Shown here piece after piece: positions 59,371 to 64,000 of a stretch of 64,000 bases of DNA. The DNA lies in assembly GCF_003635115.1 (NCBI RefSeq), contig NZ_RBXJ01000001.1, positions 248,001 through 312,000 on the forward strand, in the 5' to 3' direction. The DNA comes from Microbacterium sp. AG1240. GTDB taxonomy: Bacteria; Actinomycetota; Actinomycetes; Actinomycetales; Microbacteriaceae. The stretch's first letter is position 1. Every line of letters begins with the position of its first letter. Both the position numbers and the translations under genes were made by a program. The notes beneath the pieces were generated by a model, which saw only the letters and a program-made list of their open reading frames with translations, did no database searches and had not been told where the DNA came from.

Positions 59371-60741
59371 TCAGCGCGCCCGCTTGACGTCCTCGTACGC
59401 GGCGAGGGCCTGTCGACGCGTGTCGCCGAGGTCGACGAGCGGCTCGGGCGCGTTCCCGTCGAGATGGTCGGGTGCCCACCGGCGCACGTACTCGTCGTGC
59501 GGGTCGAACTTCTTGCGCTGCAGCTCGGGGTTGAAGATCCTGAAGTACGGCGCGGCGTCTGCGCCGGAACCCGCGACCCACTGCCAGTTGAACGGGTTGC
59601 TCGCCCCGTCGGCGTCGACGAGGGTGTCCCAGAACCACTGCTCGCCGAGGCGCCAGTCGATCAGGAGGTTCTTGATGAGATACGACGCCGTCACCATCCG
59701 CACCCGGTTGTGCATCGCGCCGGAGTGCCAGAGCTCCCTCATGCCGGCATCGACCAGGGCGACCCCGGTGCGTCCCTGCTGCCACGCCTCGAGGTGCGAG
59801 CGGTTCAATCGTGGCCACGGGAAGGCGTCGAAGCCGCTGCGCCAGTTCTTGGTGGCGAGATCGGGGAAGTGGTAGAGCGTGTGGCAGGCGAACTCGCGCC
59901 AGCCGATCTCCGAGAGGAAACGAGAGGCGGATGCCGCGTGGGCGCCCGTGCCGCGCTGCTTCACCGTCTCGTGCCACACCTGGTAGGGGCTGACCTCGCC
60001 CCACCGCAGGTAAGGGGACAGGTGCGAGGTCGCCTCGCCCGCCGGTTCGTCGCGCGAGCGGTCGTAGTCGCCGAGATCGTCCCCGAGGAAGCCCTTCAGC
60101 CGTCTGAGGGCAGCCGGCTCCCCGGGCTCCCACGCCTCGCGCAATCCGCCGGCCCAGTCGGGCTTCGTGGGCAGCAGCTCCCACCCGTCGAGGTCGTCGG
60201 AGTCGGGCAGGCTCTTCGGAGCGTCGATCTCGCGAGGGGCCGGCAGCGGTGCGCGCGGCGCGGGGAGGTCTTGGCAGGCACGCCAGAACGGGGTGAACAC
60301 CGAGTACGGGGTACCCGATCCGGTCTGCACGGTCCACGGCTCGAAGAGCACGGACGCGGCGAAGGATGCCACCTCGACGTCGTCGTCGCGCAGCGCGGCC
60401 TTGATCCCGGCGTCGATCTCGCGCTCGGCCCCGCCGTAGCGGCGGTTCCAGAAGACGGCCCCGGCAGACGCATCCGCCACCACCGCGGGAACGACCTCCG
60501 CCGCTCGGCCGCGGCGCAGCACGAGCGCGCCACCGCGCTCGCGCAGGCGCTCGCCGAGCGAGTCGAGGCTGTGGTGCAGCCACCACTTCGCCGCCCCGCC
60601 GAGCTCGCGCATCCCATCGGAATCGCCCTCGAGCACGTAGAGGCAGATGACCGGCTCGCCGCGATCGATCGCGGCTCGCAGAGCCGGATTGTCGGCGATG
60701 CGCAGATCGTCGCGGAACCAGACGACGGAGGGACTCACCAT
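59371..60741 (-). CDS. phrB: Deoxyribodipyrimidine photolyase
   Basis: Predicted 456-residue light-driven DNA repair flavoprotein. The N-terminal antenna-binding domain starts VVWFRDDLRIADNPAL. The FAD domain has FLSEIGWREFACHTLYHFP, MRELWHSGAMHNRVRMVTAS, the DWRLGEQWFWDTLVDADGASN region and FRIFNPELQRKKFDP near the C-terminus. These are class I CPD photolyase signatures. TAGCGT lies 6 nt before ATG 60741, so the message is probably leaderless. Confidence 0.94.
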   Translation of the reverse strand: MVSPSVVWFRDDLRIADNPALRAAIDRGEPVICLYVLEGDSDGMRELGGAAKWWLHHSLDSLGERLRERGGALVLRRGRAAEVVPAVVADASAGAVFWNRRYGGAEREIDAGIKAALRDDDVEVASFAASVLFEPWTVQTGSGTPYSVFTPFWRACQDLPAPRAPLPAPREIDAPKSLPDSDDLDGWELLPTKPDWAGGLREAWEPGEPAALRRLKGFLGDDLGDYDRSRDEPAGEATSHLSPYLRWGEVSPYQVWHETVKQRGTGAHAASASRFLSEIGWREFACHTLYHFPDLATKNWRSGFDAFPWPRLNRSHLEAWQQGRTGVALVDAGMRELWHSGAMHNRVRMVTASYLIKNLLIDWRLGEQWFWDTLVDADGASNPFNWQWVAGSGADAAPYFRIFNPELQRKKFDPHDEYVRRWAPDHLDGNAPEPLVDLGDTRRQALAAYEDVKRAR

Positions 60742-60753
60742 CCCGCCACGCTA
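60742..60753 (-). promoter_or_regulatory. Leaderless promoter of the photolyase gene
   Basis: On the minus strand TAGCGT (60748-60753) is 6 nt before ATG 60741. Confidence 0.5.
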
Positions 60754-60836
60754 TCGACGGCGCCGACCGCGATCGTCGGGCTTGACACCCTCTCGCGGCG
60801 GGCCCGCCCCGCTCTCGAAGCCTGCGTGAGGCCCGG

Positions 60837-62069
60837 CTACAGCTTGGAGGTGTCGTGGCCCTTCGGCACGACGAGCTGCAGACCGCCCGCCACGATGCGG
60901 CAGTGGATGCGGGTGGCCTCGCCGAACTCGTCGCCGTCGAGCTCGACGGGCTGTGCGGGGGAGGTGGCGGTCTCGATCTCGTGGCCGCGCAGGTATCGCA
61001 CCGACGAATCGCGTCGGCGCTCGAGCACCCGGCGCCCGGCGCGGAAGCGCCGGAGCACGGAGTTGTCCCAGGCGACCTTGCGCCAGACGCCGAGCCAGCC
61101 GAACGGGCCGGTGGGCTGGATGATCGCGACGTCCATGAGGCCGTCCCCGATCGAGGCGCCCGGGATGAGAGAGATTCCGGCCGGCAGCGTGCCGCAGTTC
61201 GCGAACAGGATGCTCTGGATCCTCGCCCCGTGGAGGCGCCGGTCGTCGAGCTGGTACATGATGCGGAACGGCTGCGCCTTCACGAGCGAGCGCGCCGCTC
61301 CATCGACGTAGGCGACCCAGCCGACGGTCTTCTTCAGCTGCGAGTTCGTGTTCGCGATCATCGCCGCATCCAGCCCCATGCCGGCCATGACGACGAAGCC
61401 GTGCTCCTCCGTGGTGCCGTCGGGGCGTCGCAGGCGCGCGACGCCGGCGTCGGTGGGGTGGATGTCGCCGTCGAACGTGGCGCGGATCATCGCGTCGGGA
61501 TCGGTCAGCGGAAGATTGAGATTGCGCGCGAGGAGGTTGCCCGTGCCGCTCGGGATGATCGACAGCGGCATGCCCGTGTCGGTGAGGGTCTCGGCCACCG
61601 CGCGGACCGTGCCGTCGCCGCCGGCCACGAGCACCGCGTCGACGCCGTCGTCGACCGCGGCGCGCGTGGCGTCGTCGCCGAGATCGTCGACGGTGGTCTC
61701 GAAGAAGAGGGGTGCGTCCCACCCCGCCTCCGACGAGAGGGCGACGACCTTCGCGCGCAGGGTCGCGGGGCTCACCTTGGTCGGGTTGTACACGAGGGCC
61801 GCGCGCCTGCCCGTTCCCCGCGGCGCTGCGAGCGGGGCGGGGTCGCCCTGCGCATCGACGCGGCGGGCCTCTCCCGCTCCCGCGGCCGACGAATCGGGCG
61901 CGACGTCGTCGGGCTGGCGGATGACGTCGTCGGGTGCGGCGGCGTCGGCGGGTGCGGGGGAGTCGTCGTCGGCGCCACGGGGACCGGGGGCATCGGCTGC
62001 GGCGGAGACCGGGTCGTGCTCGCCCGCGCCGGGATCGTCGTCGCCGGGGACTACGGGGGCTGGGGCCAT
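60837..62069 (-). CDS. Diacylglycerol/sphingosine kinase-like lipid kinase
   Basis: Predicted 410-residue kinase. The catalytic domain starts near residue 85 (RRAALVYNPTKVSP), with VLVAGGDGTVRAVAE and IIPSGTGNLLARNL, the ATP-binding signatures of DAGK-type enzymes; GIGLDAAMIAN-type and LFANCGTLPAGISLIP blocks follow. The first 80 residues are a disordered Pro/Ala/Asp-rich extension. ATG 62069 is 7 nt after TAGGGT. The likely role is phosphorylation of a membrane lipid. Confidence 0.9.
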   Translation of the reverse strand: MAPAPVVPGDDDPGAGEHDPVSAAADAPGPRGADDDSPAPADAAAPDDVIRQPDDVAPDSSAAGAGEARRVDAQGDPAPLAAPRGTGRRAALVYNPTKVSPATLRAKVVALSSEAGWDAPLFFETTVDDLGDDATRAAVDDGVDAVLVAGGDGTVRAVAETLTDTGMPLSIIPSGTGNLLARNLNLPLTDPDAMIRATFDGDIHPTDAGVARLRRPDGTTEEHGFVVMAGMGLDAAMIANTNSQLKKTVGWVAYVDGAARSLVKAQPFRIMYQLDDRRLHGARIQSILFANCGTLPAGISLIPGASIGDGLMDVAIIQPTGPFGWLGVWRKVAWDNSVLRRFRAGRRVLERRRDSSVRYLRGHEIETATSPAQPVELDGDEFGEATRIHCRIVAGGLQLVVPKGHDTSKL

Positions 62070-62082
62070 GGCTCCCACCCTA
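62070..62082 (-). promoter_or_regulatory. Leaderless promoter of the lipid kinase gene
   Basis: On the minus strand TAGGGT (62077-62082) is 7 nt before ATG 62069. Confidence 0.5.
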
Positions 62083-62143
62083 GGGGCGGGGGCTCTCGGC
62101 GCGGACGGGGAGGGCAGCGGGTGAGGTCGGCGCTCGCGGACTC

Positions 62144-62155
62144 TAGACTGATCGC
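62144..62155 (+). promoter_or_regulatory. Leaderless promoter of serS
   Basis: TAGACT (62144-62149) is 6 nt before GTG 62156. Confidence 0.6.
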
Positions 62156-63421
62156 GTGATCGACGTGACCCTGCTGCGTGAAGATCCCGAGCTCGTCAAG
62201 CGCTCCCAGGTGGCCCGGGGCGAGTCTCCGGAGACCGTCGACGACGCCCTGGCGGCCGATCGGGGTCGCCGCGCCGCGATCACGGCCTTCGAAGAGCTGA
62301 GGGCCTCGCAGAACGCCCACGGCAAGCGCGTGGCCCAGGCACCCAAAGACGAGAAGGCCGCCCTGGTGGCCGAGGCGAAGCAGCTGAGCGAGCGCGTGAA
62401 AGCCGCTCAGCACGCGGTGACCGAGGCCGAAGCATCCGCCGATCTCGCGCTGTCGAAGATCGAGAACATCGTCATCGACGGCGTGCCCGCCGGCGGCGAG
62501 GCCAACTTCGTCACCCTCCGCACGCACGGCGACGTGCCCGCCTACGACTTCGAGCCGCTCGACCACCTCGCCCTCGGCGAGAAGCTCGGCGCGATCGACA
62601 TGGAACGCGGCACGAAGGTCTCGGGCAGCCGCTTCTACTTCCTCACCGGCATCGGAGCGCGCCTCGAGCTCGCCCTCATGACCCTCGCCCTCGACCGGGC
62701 TCTCGCCTCGGGATTCACCCCGATCATCCCGCCCACCCTGGTGCGCCCCGAGGTCATGCGCGGCACCGGCTTCCTCGGCCAGCACGGCGACGAGGTCTAC
62801 CACCTCGAAGACGACGACCTCTACCTCGTCGGCACGAGCGAGGTGCCCCTCGCCGGCTACCACATGGACGAGATCCTCGACTTCGAGCGGGGCGCCAAGC
62901 GCTACGCCGGATGGTCGACCTGCTACCGCCGCGAGGCCGGGTCGTACGGCAAGGACACGCGCGGAATCATCCGCGTGCACCAGTTCAACAAGCTCGAGAT
63001 GTTCGTCTACACGACCCCCGAAGAAGCCGAGGCCGAGCACCTGCGTCTCGTCGCGATGCAGGAGGGGATGCTGCAGGACCTCGGTCTGTCGTACCGGGTG
63101 ATCGACGTGGCAGCCGGCGACCTCGGATCGAGCGCCGCGCGCAAGTACGACATCGAGGCATGGGTGCCGACCCAGGCCGCGTACCGCGAGCTCACCTCGA
63201 CCTCCAACTGCACGACCTACCAGGCGCGGCGCCTCGACATCCGCTTCCGTCCCGAGGGCGGCAAGACCTCGCCGGTCGCGACCCTCAACGGCACGCTGGC
63301 GACCACCCGCTGGATCGTCGCCCTGCTCGAGACGCACCAGCGCGCCGACGGCTCGGTGACCGTGCCCGAGGTGCTGCGCCCCTACCTCGGGGGCCTCGAG
63401 GTCATGGAGCCCGTCGAGTGA
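62156..63421 (+). CDS. serS: Seryl-tRNA synthetase
   Basis: Predicted 421-residue class II synthetase charging tRNA-Ser. The N-terminal half (to about residue 105) is a coiled-coil arm that contacts tRNA ([36 protein letters not shown]). The catalytic core has motif 2 ([20 protein letters not shown]) and motif 3 ([16 protein letters not shown]) plus [12 protein letters not shown]. Length is typical. The stop overlaps the start of the HAD gene (GTGA). GTG start with a TAGACT box 6 nt upstream indicates a leaderless message. Confidence 0.96.
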   Translation: MIDVTLLREDPELVKRSQVARGESPETVDDALAADRGRRAAITAFEELRASQNAHGKRVAQAPKDEKAALVAEAKQLSERVKAAQHAVTEAEASADLALSKIENIVIDGVPAGGEANFVTLRTHGDVPAYDFEPLDHLALGEKLGAIDMERGTKVSGSRFYFLTGIGARLELALMTLALDRALASGFTPIIPPTLVRPEVMRGTGFLGQHGDEVYHLEDDDLYLVGTSEVPLAGYHMDEILDFERGAKRYAGWSTCYRREAGSYGKDTRGIIRVHQFNKLEMFVYTTPEEAEAEHLRLVAMQEGMLQDLGLSYRVIDVAAGDLGSSAARKYDIEAWVPTQAAYRELTSTSNCTTYQARRLDIRFRPEGGKTSPVATLNGTLATTRWIVALLETHQRADGSVTVPEVLRPYLGGLEVMEPVE

Positions 63422-64000
63422 CGATCCCCGACACGGGCAGCGTCGACATCGTCGAGCAGGAGGACGCCGCCGAGCTCGTGGAGGATCTGGCCGAAGACGG
63501 TCTCGCCGAGCGGATGCTGATCGCCCTCGATGTCGACGGGACCGTCATCCTCGAGGACGAGACGCTCTCTCCCGGGGTGGTCGAAGCCGTCGAGTTCGCG
63601 CGATCGCGCGGTCACGAGGTGATGCTCGCGACCGGCCGCAGCTGGGACAGCACGCACACGATCATGGAGCGCCTGGGCATCTGGCCCGAGTACGCGGTGT
63701 GCTCCAACGGCGCGATCGTGATGAAGCGCGTCGGCGGCGACGACGCCGACGGATACGAGCGCGCCCACACCGAGACCTTCGACGCGTCGGAGGTGCTGAC
63801 GCTGCTGCGCGAGCACCTCGCCGACGCGCGCTACATGGTCGAGCTGCCCGACGGCACCCGCCTGTACACCGAGTATCTCGAGGACTGGAACCTGCGCGGT
63901 GCGGGGCACGTCACGTTCGAGCAGCTCAGCCACCAGCCCGTCTGCCGCGTGGTCGTCGTCTCGCCCGGTAAGAGCGACGAGGACTTCGTCGACCTCGTCG
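63418..64000 (+). CDS. HAD-superfamily hydrolase (Cof-type), 3'-truncated by the window
   Basis: The frame from GTG 63418 stays open to the window end (194 codons seen). After an acidic N-terminal stretch (about 32 residues) it shows HAD motif [24 protein letters not shown] and VCSNGAIV, all typical of Cof-type sugar-phosphate or flavin phosphatases. It is coupled to serS by a 4-nt overlap, a pairing seen widely in actinobacteria. Motifs III and IV lie outside the window. Confidence 0.88.
   Translation, partial: MTIPDTGSVDIVEQEDAAELVEDLAEDGLAERMLIALDVDGTVILEDETLSPGVVEAVEFARSRGHEVMLATGRSWDSTHTIMERLGIWPEYAVCSNGAIVMKRVGGDDADGYERAHTETFDASEVLTLLREHLADARYMVELPDGTRLYTEYLEDWNLRGAGHVTFEQLSHQPVCRVVVVSPGKSDEDFVDLV

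Overview
The window is about 64 kb of very GC-rich DNA with tightly packed genes, many ATGA/GTGA stop-start overlaps and a strong preference for G/C in third codon positions. Gene content and style (F420-type LLM oxidoreductases, a GAF-ANTAR pair, many leaderless starts, a small YFIYDSSTKTEIDDRLL-type protein of the family I know as DUF7882, abundant sugar ABC/ROK/LacI genes) point to an actinobacterium, most likely Microbacteriaceae and Microbacterium-like. It reads as chromosome; I see no phage, transposase, plasmid, CRISPR, tRNA or rRNA gene.

Layout. 1-5709: tail of an unidentified gene, then an oligopeptide-type ABC operon (leader ORF, two permeases, two ATPases, lipoprotein). 5719-10832: a zinc dehydrogenase diverging from an operon with a CGSC-motif (UGSC-family) protein, its partner, an SDR and a PaaK-like acyl-CoA ligase. 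10868-13676: MarR-MFS efflux pair and an alpha/beta hydrolase. 13686-21164: sugar cluster with sugar isomerase/epimerase, Gfo/Idh/MocA dehydrogenase, ribose-type ABC transporter and ROK regulator. 21429-34955: secretion and surface cluster with a DUF916 anchor protein, two proteins sharing a WxL-like C-terminal module, a Tat-exported isomerase/epimerase, a very large secreted sugar-dehydrogenase-like propeller protein, a tatA-tatC-tatB operon, and a secreted PA14/propeller/CBM/DUF1080 protein. 35042-37228: MMPL transporter.

37225-40732: IclR regulator with CoA-transferase A/B and thiolase (3-oxoadipate or 3-oxoacid end-pathway). 40765-44872: lipoate ligase, orphan DNA methyltransferase, LLM oxidoreductase, NAD-dependent epimerase. 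44962-48200: DUF7882-type protein, fatty-acid desaturase, two GAF-ANTAR regulators. 48205-51568: galK, galT and a divergent LacI regulator with paired operators. 51663-53024: small zinc-ribbon protein and two unknowns. 53145-57041: glycerate kinase, alcohol dehydrogenase, phosphoglucomutase. 57178-64000: pheA, LLM monooxygenase, photolyase, lipid/diacylglycerol kinase, serS and the start of a HAD phosphatase.

How it works together. The 13.7-35 kb region looks like one carbohydrate programme: exported oxidoreductase-like and DUF1080 enzymes outside the cell, cell-surface WxL/DUF916-type proteins, a local Tat translocon, and an intracellular importer plus Gfo/Idh and isomerase/epimerase enzymes. 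The 6.9-10.8 kb CGSC operon is the least understood metabolic unit. Two genome-scale signals stand out: at least 13 genes with a TANNNT box placed 4-7 nt before the start codon and no Shine-Dalgarno (leaderless architecture), and 22 copies of the 9-mer GGATGCTGC/GCAGCATCC, unevenly spread.
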